Assembly (NCBI GenBank): GCA_016787645.1
Contig: JAEUUF010000019.1
Span: 124,001-188,000 of the forward strand
From: Cyclobacteriaceae bacterium
GTDB taxonomy: Bacteria; Bacteroidota; Bacteroidia; Cytophagales; Cyclobacteriaceae
Direction of reading: 5' to 3'
Length of the DNA: 64,000 nt
In this document: piece by piece, positions 1 through 9,998 of the stretch
Layout: each line of letters opens with the position of its first letter
Numbering within the stretch: position 1 is the stretch's first letter
The notes under the pieces: generated by a model
Told to the model about the DNA's origin: nothing
The model's input: the letters and a program-made list of their open reading frames with translations, nothing else
Database searches by the model: none
Position numbers and translations under genes: made by a program

Positions 1-1
1 C

Positions 2-3000
2 AACTTGGTTTGGGCCATCAAAATGGGAGGATTCTCTGCCGACCAGGGACAAGCCATCGCGGTGGACGGCTCGGGCAACGTCTATGTAGCCGGATACTTT
101 ACCGGAACCGGAACGTTCGGCGGCTCCAGTCTCTCATCCGCCGGCGGCAGCGATGCATTTGTTTGTAAACTCAACTCGTCGGGTGTGGGACAGTGGGGGC
201 GCCGGGTTGGAGGAACGGGGTCTGACACCGGGTATTCCATTGCTGTGGACGGTGCCGGAAACGTTATGGTCGCCGGGACATTCAACAGTTTGGTCGACTT
301 CGATCCGGGAGCGGGCACACTTAACCTTACCTCATTCGGCTTCTCGGATGCCTTTGTGTTCAGCCTCAACACATCGGGAACCTTCCGTTGGGCGAAACAA
401 ATGGGAGGACCATCCTATGATTATGGCTATGGTGTGGCCTGCGATGGGGCCGGCAATGCGGTTACCACAGGTTACTTTGATGATACTGCCAACTTTGACC
501 CCGCAGTCACCGACTTCTCGCTCTCTTCAAATAGCGGAACGTATGATGTCTACGTAACGAAACTGGCAAATGCTAATGGCAATCTCATTTGGGCCAAGAG
601 CATGGGTGGCGACTCCGGCGACTTTGGGATGGCCATCGACGTGGATGCCTCCGACAACGTGTACACCACCGGGTACTTTCAATTCGGTGCCGGCAATCCC
701 GCCGACTACGATCCGGGACCAGGCGTATTCAACCTTATTCCAACCCCAGGGAGCTCCATATTCGCCGGCGATGTGTTTGTGAGCAAGCTGGATGCCTCCG
801 GTAACTTTGTGTGGGCAGCCAAGATGGGAGGCACTGACATGGATGAAGGCTATGGGATCGCCGTGGATGTCGCGCAGAACGTGTACGTGACCGGCAACTT
901 CGCCGGCACGGCTGACTTCGATCCCGGAACACCCACGTTTGACCTGGTTTCACAAGGCGACCGGGACATATTCAACGCAAGGCTGGATGGTTCTGGGAAC
1001 TTCAGTTGGGCCTTTAGTACCGGCGGAGGATTGATGGACATGGGATTGGGCATCGCGCTGGATCCCTCCTCAAACATCATCACCACGGGGATGTTTGCAG
1101 GCACGGTTGATTTCGCGCCGGGCGCCTGCGTTGTGAACCTGAGCGCTTTGCTGAGCAACTCGGATATCTTCATCACCAAGATCGCTCCGTCACCGCCTCC
1201 GGCTCCTGTGATTACCGGGTTCGTACCTATGTCGGGAACTCCCGGAACTGTGGTGACGATCAGTGGCAACAATTTCAGCACGACGCCGGCCAACAATGTT
1301 GTTACTTTTAATGGTAACCCTGCGGTGGTAACGGCCAGCACAGCAACCAGCATCACCACCATGGTGCCCGTCGGCACGCTCACAGGCCCTATCACACTCG
1401 ATATCGGGTGCCTAAGTACACAGAGCGCAGATGCCTTCACGGCCACCGGCCCCTGCAACATTCCCACTGTACAACGTAACGCCCTTATCGATCTCTACAC
1501 AAATGCGAATGGGGCGTCCTGGAACAACAAGACGAACTGGCTGAGTGCCGATGAGAGTACGTGGTTTGGTATCACAGTCACCGGATGCCGTGTAACAGCG
1601 ATTGATTTGCCTTTCAACAACCTGTTCGGCCCCCTTAACGAAACCCTCACTAATATCACTACGCTGGAGCGCCTAAAGCTCAACGGCAACCTGCTGAATG
1701 GCGCTTTACCATCCTCCATTGGAAACCTGACTTCGTTAATAGAAATCAATGTTCAATCCAATCAAATGAGCGGCTCGCTGCCTCCAAGCCTGGCCCAGTG
1801 CACATCCCTGGAGAATCTTCACCTTGAAGGAAATGATTTCCTGGACATCCTTCCAAGTTTTCTAACCGGTATGACCAACCTCCGGAGCATCAACCTTGGC
1901 TTCAACCGCTTCTTGGGCAGTATTCCACCAGAAATGGGAAACCTTACCAATCTGACTTTCCTTTCTCTTGCATCCAACAACCTTGGCGGCACAATTCCCC
2001 CGGAAATCGGAAACCTGACCAACCTTCAACTCCTTGACTTATCGCGCAACTCCCTGGCCGGGAACATTCCCCCGGCACTCGAGAACCTGACTTCCCTGCA
2101 GTTCTTGCAATTGTGGTCAAACCAGCTTGACGGGCCGATCCCTCCTGAGTTGGGCAATATGAATTCACTGATTTCACTGAACCTTGGACAAAACGAAATT
2201 ACAGGAACGGTCCCCACGGAACTTGGAAATCTAAGCACTCTCATCGACCTGTTCCTTGATCACAACCAGTTGTCAGGTGCTTTTCCCGCTTCCGTGGCCG
2301 CCCTCGACCTGGAGGTCGTACACATTGAGAACAACACATTTACAGCAATTCCAACCTTTGACGATGAATTTATTACTGAGTTGTGGGTGGCGAACAACCA
2401 ACTGGAATTTGACGATCTCGAACCAAACCTTCCTTGTAGCGGATTTAGCTATAGCCCACAGAGAACCTTACCTCCCGGCGGAACGATCACCGTTGCGGTG
2501 GGTGGAACGCTGAATATCCCATTCTCATCTCCAGGGTCCGCCAACCTGTTCCAGTGGTTCAAAGATGGCCAACCCCTTGTCGGCTTCACCTCCCCAACGC
2601 TGAACCGGCCGGGGATGACGTCGGCTGATGGAGGGATCTATTACGTGGAAGTTACCAGCACGTTGGTTACCGGACTCACGTTGCAGTCAGATCCTTACCT
2701 TGTTCTTACAGACCCGTGCATTGCCTCCACACCCACAGGTGGCGACCTGGACACAACGTTTGACCCCCTCATCGATATTCCTACCTCGGTGGTTGCATTG
2801 GGTCTTCAAAGTGACGGCTCCATTATTGCCGCCACGGGTCCCACCTCCATTGATGGCAATCTATTTGATGGAATCGTCAAGTTCTCCACTGATGGTATCC
2901 TGGATGGATCATTTTCTGCCAATACCATCCATTCACGCGCCGGTCAGCTGATCGTGCAACCGGATGACAAGATCCTGACTACAGCTGGGTTTGGTGCTTT

Positions 3001-6000
3001 TGATGCATTCAGTGATATCATCCGCTTGAACGCCGACCTTACTGATGACACCGGATTTAACGCGTCTATTGATACGGAGACCATCAATGGCATTGGCCTT
3101 CAACCGGACGGAAAAATACTTGTATCCTACAATAGTGAAGCCTCACCGACATTCCTGGCCCGCCTGGAAACCGACGGCTTTGAGGATTTTACTTTTTCTG
3201 CGCCATTCGATATGCCCGCCTCTATCATCAAAGTGCAGTCGGACGATTACATTCTCATTGCGGGAAACTTCCCCAACTGGATTGCCCGCCTGGACCCGAA
3301 TGGTTCGATCGATCCCACGTTCACACCCCAGGTTAACGGCATGATCACGGAGATACTCATTCAACCCGATGACAATATCCTGATTGCAGGGTCCTTCACC
3401 AATGTCAACGGCGTTCCCAAACTTGGCCTGGCAAGGTTGCTGCCGGACGGACAATTGGACGACACCTTCATTGCCGCGGGTATCACCGATGGGTTAATGC
3501 CGATTCACCGCTTCACGCGAATGGCCTTGCAAAGTGACGGAAAAATAGTGCTGGGTGGATTGTTTGATTCAGTAAATGGCCGGAACATCAGGAACCTGGT
3601 GAGACTAAATACTGATGGCACCATGGATTGTGCTTTTGACACCGGCTCTGGTCCGGATGCAACCGTGTGGGATGTTGCTATCGAAGCGGATGAGCAAATT
3701 GTAATCAGCGGGGACTTCACCAACTATAATGGCGCCGTCCGCAACGGACTAGCGCGTGTCAACAACGGCAGCACCGGCCCTCCAACAATCACGAGCTTCA
3801 GCCCGGCGAGCGGTGCGATTGGGGCAACTGTCACGATCACCGGTACAAACTTCAGCCCCATAGCGGCAAACAACATCGTGTATTTTGGCGCGACGAAGAC
3901 TATCGTCTCTGCAGCAACTCCAACACAATTGAACGTCACCGTTCCTCCGGGCGCGACCTTCGAACCCATCACCGCAACAGTTGGCAGCCTGACCGCCTAC
4001 GCTCCAAGGCCTTTTGTTCCAACCTTTGCGGGCGGAAGCCCCATTGTGCCTGCCTCATTTGCCGCACATGTTGACTTCACCAATCCGGCCGCTCCCAAAA
4101 GCATCAACATCGGAGACCTTGATGGCGATGGATTGGCCGACATGGTTGTCTCGTCACAATCCGGAACCACAGGCATCATTTCCGTCTTTAGAAACACAAG
4201 TACTCCTGGAACCATAGCTGCCGGATCCTTTGCTCCTCCGGTGGACTTCCTCAAACCTAACTCGATCCGGGAAGGCATGTCGCTCGCTGACATTGACGGA
4301 GATGGGAAGTTGGAGATCGTCGCCGTAGATACCAATAACGACCGTGTTTCCATATACCTCAACCTTGCAGTGCCGGGAACATTGGATGCCACCTCGTTTG
4401 CCACCCCGTTGGAATTCAACGTCGGTATCAACGATGCCCCGACGAACGTGGACGTGGAAGATTTGGACGCTGACGGCTTGCCGGAAATTGTTACGTCCGA
4501 CTTTCTAAGGGACCGGATAACCATCATACAAAACACCTCATCGCCGGGCACTATTACTTTCAGACCCCGGTTCTACATACCAGCCGGCGATGGCGCAACA
4601 GATATCGCCATCCGTGACTTCAACAACGACGGAAAACCCGACCTGGCAGTCGCCAATGAATTGGCAAATACGGTCTCCGTTCTGGAGAACGCATCAATTC
4701 CAGGTTTGCTTTCTGCTTCTTCCTTCTCCCCTGCAGTAGACTTTGTAGTCAACAACGGACCCACCAAACTTTCCATTGGAGATATCGATGGCGATGGCAG
4801 CCAGGACATCATCACGGCCAATCTGGGAACATCCAACAGCGTTTCGATTCTTCGCAACATCCTAACCGGTGGACCGATCAATCCCGGCGCGTTTGCTTCG
4901 GCAGTGAATTTTACAACAGCGGGTCCCAACAACAGCGTCGAACTTGCTGACCTCAACGGGGATGGAAAGATTGATGTTGTCACCGCTTTGCCCGGAGGCT
5001 CCCCACAGATTGCTGTATTGCAAAACGCGAGCACGCCGGGCAGCCTTTCGCTGAATGCCTTTGTTGGATTTGCAGCGGGTGCCGGGACTTTTGAGGTTGC
5101 TCTCGGCGATCTTGATAACGACGGCCAGACGGATATTGCCACGGCAAACAGCGGAGACAACACCGTTTCCGTTTTGCGATTCAATTCGGCTCCTACAATT
5201 ACCATCACCTTGCAACCCTCGGATGCTGTCGTCTGCGAGGGTGCCACAGCCGCATTCAATACGGCCGCAACAGGCACAACGAACATCATTTACCAGTGGC
5301 AATTCTCCCCGGATGGTATTGTCCCGTTTGTTGACATCGCCGACGGTGGCGGCTATTCCGGTGTAACCACTACAACATTATCGGTGAACACAACGGGTGG
5401 TTTCGGTGAGGGGCGCTACCAATGTCGCATCAACGGTGACCTGGCTGCCGAGGTGTTAACGGCAGACGAGGGACTCTTCATAAATCCCCTTCCGGCTGCG
5501 CCCGGAGCAAGCGGCGGGTCGAACTGCGGGGGTGGTACGGTGATTCTCACCGCCACGGGCGCTACGGATGGCGAATACCGGTGGTACACTACTTCTTCCG
5601 GAGGCAGCCCAATTACGGGCGCAGTCAACGCTGCCTTTACTACGCCCGTAATCACGGTCACCACTACCTACCACGTCGCCGTCCACAACGGCACCTGCGA
5701 GAGTTCAACACGAACTCCAGTGGTTGCTACCATCAACACACCGCCGGCGCCTCCTTCCGCACTTGGTGCATCCAGTTGTATCGCTGCCGCCATAACCCTT
5801 ACGGCCTCGGGCGGAGTCAATGGCGATTACCGCTGGTATACGGTTGCCACAGGAGGCACCGCCATCCCTGGTGAAGTAAATGACAGTTATACTACTCCCG
5901 TCATTTCCACCACAACAAACTACTACGTTGCGCTTTTCGACGGTACGTGCGAAAGTACTCGTGTGCCGGCTGTTGCTACCATTGAAGTGGTCGCCAAGCC

Positions 6001-6775
6001 CGCCATAGCTACATCCAATTGCACAGCCACCGGGGCGACGCTCACCGGCCCCGCAGGATTCTCTGGGTACACATGGTCCAATGGTGGCACTACCCAACAG
6101 ATTTCTGTTACGGTCGCCGGCGCTTACACGCTTACGGTAACGTCTAGCGGAGGATGTCTCAGCCCGGTCTCGGATCCCGTCAGTTTCACCGCGGCATTCT
6201 GTAATCAACCACCCGTTGTTCAGCCCACCACTGTCACGACCACGATTCAAGGCACGGTAACCATCAACATCAGTACTTTGATATCCGACCTTGACAACAA
6301 CATCGACATGACCACGTTGCAGGTTCTTGTTCAACCCCTGAGCGGTGCGGCCGCCTCGGTGAACGCGAACTTTGAGATCGTGGTGGACTACTCCATGGTC
6401 AGTTTTGCGGGCACCGATCAGCTTACGATCCAGGTTTGCGATGTGAGTAGTGCGTGCGTGCAGCAGGTGATTACCATCGAGGTGGCGGGGGACATCACCG
6501 TCTATAATGCTCTTTCGCCCAATGGAGATGGGAAGAACGATGTCTTCTTTATTCAGTACATCAATGCATTGCCAGAAACTCAAGAAAACAAGGTTACTAT
6601 CCTGAACCGTTGGGGCTCGGTGGTATTCGAAACAATCAATTACGATAACACGAACAACGTTTTCCGCGGATTGAGCAGCAGTGGAGCGGAGTTGCCATCC
6701 GGAACCTACTACTACATCCTGGAATTCACCAGCGGAGCAGCCAAACGGACGGGATTCCTCTCGCTCCGAAGGTAA
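2..6775 (+). CDS. Giant mosaic secreted repeat protein with T9SS gliding-motility sorting tail (5' truncated)
   Basis: The reading frame runs off the left edge: the codon before the first possible start is Asn, which completes the repeat phrase N-L-x-W-A-x-x-M-G-G, so the true start is upstream. Rough domain order, in residues of the visible 2,256: SBBP/beta-propeller-type repeats (1-395, phrase WAKxMGG...GNVYxxGxF...DFDPG), IPT/TIG (400-475), plant-type leucine-rich repeats (490-800), Ig-like (810-890), delta-60 repeats (908-1245, GLQxDGKI), second IPT/TIG (1258-1335), FG-GAP/VCBS repeats with DxDxDG calcium loops (1345-1725), Ig-like and PKD-like modules (1728-2160), and a CHU_C-type C-terminal domain (about 2165-2256, ALSPNGDGKND...ILNRWGSVVFE). 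That tail is known to direct export by the type IX secretion system and attachment at the surface. Role is probably adhesion or binding; the ligand is unknown. Confidence 0.9.
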   Translation, partial: NLVWAIKMGGFSADQGQAIAVDGSGNVYVAGYFTGTGTFGGSSLSSAGGSDAFVCKLNSSGVGQWGRRVGGTGSDTGYSIAVDGAGNVMVAGTFNSLVDFDPGAGTLNLTSFGFSDAFVFSLNTSGTFRWAKQMGGPSYDYGYGVACDGAGNAVTTGYFDDTANFDPAVTDFSLSSNSGTYDVYVTKLANANGNLIWAKSMGGDSGDFGMAIDVDASDNVYTTGYFQFGAGNPADYDPGPGVFNLIPTPGSSIFAGDVFVSKLDASGNFVWAAKMGGTDMDEGYGIAVDVAQNVYVTGNFAGTADFDPGTPTFDLVSQGDRDIFNARLDGSGNFSWAFSTGGGLMDMGLGIALDPSSNIITTGMFAGTVDFAPGACVVNLSALLSNSDIFITKIAPSPPPAPVITGFVPMSGTPGTVVTISGNNFSTTPANNVVTFNGNPAVVTASTATSITTMVPVGTLTGPITLDIGCLSTQSADAFTATGPCNIPTVQRNALIDLYTNANGASWNNKTNWLSADESTWFGITVTGCRVTAIDLPFNNLFGPLNETLTNITTLERLKLNGNLLNGALPSSIGNLTSLIEINVQSNQMSGSLPPSLAQCTSLENLHLEGNDFLDILPSFLTGMTNLRSINLGFNRFLGSIPPEMGNLTNLTFLSLASNNLGGTIPPEIGNLTNLQLLDLSRNSLAGNIPPALENLTSLQFLQLWSNQLDGPIPPELGNMNSLISLNLGQNEITGTVPTELGNLSTLIDLFLDHNQLSGAFPASVAALDLEVVHIENNTFTAIPTFDDEFITELWVANNQLEFDDLEPNLPCSGFSYSPQRTLPPGGTITVAVGGTLNIPFSSPGSANLFQWFKDGQPLVGFTSPTLNRPGMTSADGGIYYVEVTSTLVTGLTLQSDPYLVLTDPCIASTPTGGDLDTTFDPLIDIPTSVVALGLQSDGSIIAATGPTSIDGNLFDGIVKFSTDGILDGSFSANTIHSRAGQLIVQPDDKILTTAGFGAFDAFSDIIRLNADLTDDTGFNASIDTETINGIGLQPDGKILVSYNSEASPTFLARLETDGFEDFTFSAPFDMPASIIKVQSDDYILIAGNFPNWIARLDPNGSIDPTFTPQVNGMITEILIQPDDNILIAGSFTNVNGVPKLGLARLLPDGQLDDTFIAAGITDGLMPIHRFTRMALQSDGKIVLGGLFDSVNGRNIRNLVRLNTDGTMDCAFDTGSGPDATVWDVAIEADEQIVISGDFTNYNGAVRNGLARVNNGSTGPPTITSFSPASGAIGATVTITGTNFSPIAANNIVYFGATKTIVSAATPTQLNVTVPPGATFEPITATVGSLTAYAPRPFVPTFAGGSPIVPASFAAHVDFTNPAAPKSINIGDLDGDGLADMVVSSQSGTTGIISVFRNTSTPGTIAAGSFAPPVDFLKPNSIREGMSLADIDGDGKLEIVAVDTNNDRVSIYLNLAVPGTLDATSFATPLEFNVGINDAPTNVDVEDLDADGLPEIVTSDFLRDRITIIQNTSSPGTITFRPRFYIPAGDGATDIAIRDFNNDGKPDLAVANELANTVSVLENASIPGLLSASSFSPAVDFVVNNGPTKLSIGDIDGDGSQDIITANLGTSNSVSILRNILTGGPINPGAFASAVNFTTAGPNNSVELADLNGDGKIDVVTALPGGSPQIAVLQNASTPGSLSLNAFVGFAAGAGTFEVALGDLDNDGQTDIATANSGDNTVSVLRFNSAPTITITLQPSDAVVCEGATAAFNTAATGTTNIIYQWQFSPDGIVPFVDIADGGGYSGVTTTTLSVNTTGGFGEGRYQCRINGDLAAEVLTADEGLFINPLPAAPGASGGSNCGGGTVILTATGATDGEYRWYTTSSGGSPITGAVNAAFTTPVITVTTTYHVAVHNGTCESSTRTPVVATINTPPAPPSALGASSCIAAAITLTASGGVNGDYRWYTVATGGTAIPGEVNDSYTTPVISTTTNYYVALFDGTCESTRVPAVATIEVVAKPAIATSNCTATGATLTGPAGFSGYTWSNGGTTQQISVTVAGAYTLTVTSSGGCLSPVSDPVSFTAAFCNQPPVVQPTTVTTTIQGTVTINISTLISDLDNNIDMTTLQVLVQPLSGAAASVNANFEIVVDYSMVSFAGTDQLTIQVCDVSSACVQQVITIEVAGDITVYNALSPNGDGKNDVFFIQYINALPETQENKVTILNRWGSVVFETINYDNTNNVFRGLSSSGAELPSGTYYYILEFTSGAAKRTGFLSLRR

Positions 6776-6780
6776 ACAAC

Positions 6781-6816
6781 AAAAAAAAGAGGTTGCCGTA
6801 ACTGGCAACCTCTTTC
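6781..6816. terminator. Bidirectional terminator between convergent genes
   Basis: A 12-bp perfect stem, AAAGAGGTTGCC and GGCAACCTCTTT, with a 6-nt loop (GTAACT) lies between the stop codons of two convergent genes. An A-tract precedes the stem (a U-tract for the minus strand) and a pyrimidine-rich stretch follows, so it can serve both strands. Confidence 0.85.
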
Positions 6817-6833
6817 TTCAACAGCGAAGGCGC

Positions 6834-9800
6834 TTACGGTATCTGTAAATATTCCTCGTATGTCTTCAAGACAATCGGCTGCATCTTGTCCTTGCTCAAC
6901 ACGGAATTGAGTTTGGGAAGATGCTTGTCCTTCAGCTTCTTGTAGTCGGCCTTGGCCGTGGAGAAGCGAGACTCAATCGCTTCCATGTTGCTTAGCTCGG
7001 CCTGGTTGGGCTTATAGTAGCTGTTGGCCAACTTCGCATACAAATCCGTCATCTTTTCGCGCAATTGCGGCTCGGCAGCACCCACGTAGTTGTCACCTTT
7101 CATGACCACCAACGTCTCCTTCAGCTTATTGAAATCCGCGATCATCGGGTCGGCGATCTTCGGATTCTTGGTCTTCACCTGTTCCGCCATTTTCAGGTAT
7201 TCATCCATGGTGTAAACCACGTAAGCCAATTCCTGCGACATGTCAAACATTTTCTTGGTGGCCGCTTCCTGTGCTTTCCGATCAGCCAGTGAAATAATTG
7301 ACTTGGGATCGTACTGTACCACCAGGTCGTTGGTGTAAGTATCCTTCCCCTTCTGGATCACCACTTTGTAGGTACCGGCAGGTACACGAGGGGTAGTGAA
7401 ACCACCAAATGTGAACGTCTTGCCCGTTGCCACTTTAGGGGGCTTGGTAGTGAAGTTCCAGTTCACCACGTTGATGCCCTTGGATTTTCCGGGGCCAATC
7501 TCTGTGATCTTGTTGCCATTGGCGTCCTGGATCTCCAGGCTCATCTTGCCCAACACGTGTCGTTTCTTCAGGTAATAGATAATCTGGGCCGACTGGCTCG
7601 GGTTCTCGCCTATAAACTGTGTCTCGGTGCTGGCGCCGCCAAATCCGTTATTCTCCGGGATAGTGGCCGCCTTCGTCTTGAAGAAATACAGCTCCTTGTC
7701 GAGGTTCTCGGCCGTCATCTGGCGCAGGATGCTGATGTCATCAATGATGATTACACCGCGTCCGTGGGTGGCCAATACCAGGTCATTGGTCTTCTTGTGA
7801 AGCTCGATGAAGTGCACGTTGGCCGACGGCATGTTGTTCGTGAACTTGTACCAGTTCTGACCACCGTTCAGGGTGATATACAATCCATATTCTGTACCCA
7901 GGAACAACAGGTTCTCATTGACATAATCTTCCTGGATGTTCCGGGCGAACCCATAGATGTCCGGGGTAGCAATGGACTTCCAGGTAGCACCAAAATCGGT
8001 GGTCTTGTAAACATAAGTGTTCTGGTCGCCGGTCTGGTAGCCGGTAAAGACGGCATACGCATTGGCTTTATTGAAAACACTGGCTTCGATATGATAGGTC
8101 ATCGTATTTTTCGGAAGGCCAGGAACGTTGGCAATTACGTTCGACCAGGTCTTGCCGCCGTCTTTCGTTACCTGCAGGTTGCCATCATCGGTACCGGCCC
8201 ACACCACGTTGGCGTCGAGCGGTGATTCGGCAATCGTGAATACGGTGCAATGATTTTCAGCGCCGGAGTTGTCGCGTGACAAGCCACCCGAGTCTTCCTG
8301 GTTTTGCTTGGCCGGGTCGTTGGTCGTGAGATCAGGGGAAATCTTCACCCAGGTCTCACCCATGTCATCGGAGCGATGCACGAACTGGCTGCCTATATAA
8401 ACACGGTCAGCAACGGTCGGACTGACGGCGAGAGAAGCATTCCAGTTGAACCGAAGCTTCGGATCGCCTTTTGCGGCAAGCGGTTGGATGGTTTGGGCCT
8501 GGTCCTTGGCGGGATCAAATCGCCACACATTCTCAGCGCCCTGCATTTCAGAGTACACCAGTTTCTTGGTCGGGTGACGATACACACGATAGCCATCGCC
8601 CACACCGGCACGGACCCAGTCTTTGGCTTCGATACCACCGGGCGAAGCCGAGGGACCGAACCAGCAGCCGTTGTCCTGCAAGCCACCATACACATTGTAA
8701 GGCTCTTCATTGTCCACACTCACGTGATAGAACTGGGAGACCGGAATATTCTCTACGATCTCGAGTGTAGTGCCGCCATCCCATGACCGGTAGATTCCAC
8801 CGTCGGTGGCTATATACATGCGGTCGGAATTGCTGATATCAAAAACAATATCATGGACATCCGAGTGATTAGGCCCCAGGTTCTTGAAAGTTTTGCCGCC
8901 ATCGCGGGAAATGGATCCCAGCAAGCCTGCCTTGACGACCACGTCCGGGTTCCTCGGATCCACTTCGATCCGGGAGAAGTAAAACGGACGCACAACAATG
9001 CCGAAGTCATTGTTCAGCTGCTTCCAGCTTGCCCCGGCGTCATCACTACGGTACATGCCTTTATCCTTGTCTTGTTCAGACTCAATAACGGTATACAAAA
9101 TGTTTGAATTGGACGGCGCTACTGCAATCGCCAGGCGGCCGAGTTTACCGGCAGGGAAACCTTTGTGAATTTTGGCAAAGGTCTTACCTCCGTCAGTGGA
9201 TTTATAAAGTGCACTGTTGAGACCTCCCGAATTGAACGCCCAGGGTTTGCGACGCACTTCCCAGAAGGCTACGTAAACGATATTGGGATCTTTCGGATCA
9301 AGTGTCAGGTCGCTGGCACCCGTGGTTTTGTCCACATAAAGGATCTTATTCCAGGTTTTGCCACCGTCGGTGGTCTTGTACAGTCCGCGCTCTTCGCTGT
9401 CGCTCCAAAGTGGACCGAGGACCGCCACATAGATTTCGTTGGGATTCTTTGGGTTGACCTGGATTCCCGCGATGCGTTCTGACTTCTCCAGGCCAATTTT
9501 GTTCCAGGTAGAACCGCCGTCTACGGTTTTATAAAGTCCGTCGCCGACAGAAACGCTGTTGCGGGTCCATACTTCACCGGTACCCACGTACACGACGTTA
9601 TCTGGGTTGGAAGGATCAATTTCGACCGCTCCAACTGACTGGCAATGTTCATCGAAAATGGGATTGAAGGTCGCACCCCCGTTGGTGCTCTTCCACACCC
9701 CACCACCGGCGGTTCCGGCGTAGATGATGCGGTCGTTCTTGGGATGAAGCTCAAGGTCCGTGATACGGCCGCTCATCAGGGCCGGGCCGATGTGACGGGC

Positions 9801-9917
9801 ACGTAGGTCACCAAAAAGTTCTTTGCCTTTGGTTACCGCTTCCGCCTGCTGGGGTGTTTGCGCCACAGTTGAAAAGCCTGCGGCAGTCAATACAATAAAT
9901 AATAATCGTTTAATCAT
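6834..9917 (-). CDS. Secreted sortilin/VPS10-like BNR (Asp-box) repeat protein
   Basis: About 1,027 residues, minus strand. The start is placed at 9917 because it gives a clean signal peptide (MIKRLLFIVLTAAGFSTVAQ); a longer frame would begin inside the palindrome upstream. At least ten Asp-box phrases of the type (S/T)xDGGxTW occur along residues 60-700 (KTVDGGSTWNKI, KTTDGGKTWNKI, KSTDGGKTF, RSDDMGETW, VTKDGGKTW, KTTDFGATW), which form a beta-propeller in sortilin, sialidase and xyloglucanase families. The C-terminal third has an Ig-like stretch and a helical tail. Bacteroidota carry many such proteins, usually annotated as VPS10-domain or glycosyl-hydrolase-like; no catalytic residues are evident, so the enzyme label is not supported. 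It ends facing the terminator shared with the upstream mosaic gene. Confidence 0.85.
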   Translation of the reverse strand: MIKRLLFIVLTAAGFSTVAQTPQQAEAVTKGKELFGDLRARHIGPALMSGRITDLELHPKNDRIIYAGTAGGGVWKSTNGGATFNPIFDEHCQSVGAVEIDPSNPDNVVYVGTGEVWTRNSVSVGDGLYKTVDGGSTWNKIGLEKSERIAGIQVNPKNPNEIYVAVLGPLWSDSEERGLYKTTDGGKTWNKILYVDKTTGASDLTLDPKDPNIVYVAFWEVRRKPWAFNSGGLNSALYKSTDGGKTFAKIHKGFPAGKLGRLAIAVAPSNSNILYTVIESEQDKDKGMYRSDDAGASWKQLNNDFGIVVRPFYFSRIEVDPRNPDVVVKAGLLGSISRDGGKTFKNLGPNHSDVHDIVFDISNSDRMYIATDGGIYRSWDGGTTLEIVENIPVSQFYHVSVDNEEPYNVYGGLQDNGCWFGPSASPGGIEAKDWVRAGVGDGYRVYRHPTKKLVYSEMQGAENVWRFDPAKDQAQTIQPLAAKGDPKLRFNWNASLAVSPTVADRVYIGSQFVHRSDDMGETWVKISPDLTTNDPAKQNQEDSGGLSRDNSGAENHCTVFTIAESPLDANVVWAGTDDGNLQVTKDGGKTWSNVIANVPGLPKNTMTYHIEASVFNKANAYAVFTGYQTGDQNTYVYKTTDFGATWKSIATPDIYGFARNIQEDYVNENLLFLGTEYGLYITLNGGQNWYKFTNNMPSANVHFIELHKKTNDLVLATHGRGVIIIDDISILRQMTAENLDKELYFFKTKAATIPENNGFGGASTETQFIGENPSQSAQIIYYLKKRHVLGKMSLEIQDANGNKITEIGPGKSKGINVVNWNFTTKPPKVATGKTFTFGGFTTPRVPAGTYKVVIQKGKDTYTNDLVVQYDPKSIISLADRKAQEAATKKMFDMSQELAYVVYTMDEYLKMAEQVKTKNPKIADPMIADFNKLKETLVVMKGDNYVGAAEPQLREKMTDLYAKLANSYYKPNQAELSNMEAIESRFSTAKADYKKLKDKHLPKLNSVLSKDKMQPIVLKTYEEYLQIP

Positions 9918-9957
9918 AGAGCTTGGATTTGACTTGATAGGAAATACTGAGAAAAAA

Positions 9958-9983
9958 CAAGGGCAGACCATGGTCTGCCCTTG
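9958..9983 (-). terminator. 26-bp perfect palindrome, terminator for the LolA-like gene
   Basis: The two 13-base arms begin CAAGGGCAGACCA and are exactly complementary. On the minus strand the palindrome starts 15 bases after the LolA-like stop codon and is followed by TTTTTT, the standard form of an intrinsic terminator. It also lies just upstream of the BNR-repeat gene, so it separates the two minus-strand genes. Confidence 0.75.
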
Positions 9984-9998
9984 CTGAAGTTATTTCAT

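Noticed and set aside
5705-6808. Long minus-strand frame (367 residues) opposite the mosaic protein
   Set aside because: Lies opposite Ig-like repeats and the T9SS tail; Arg/Gly-rich low-complexity translation without domains.
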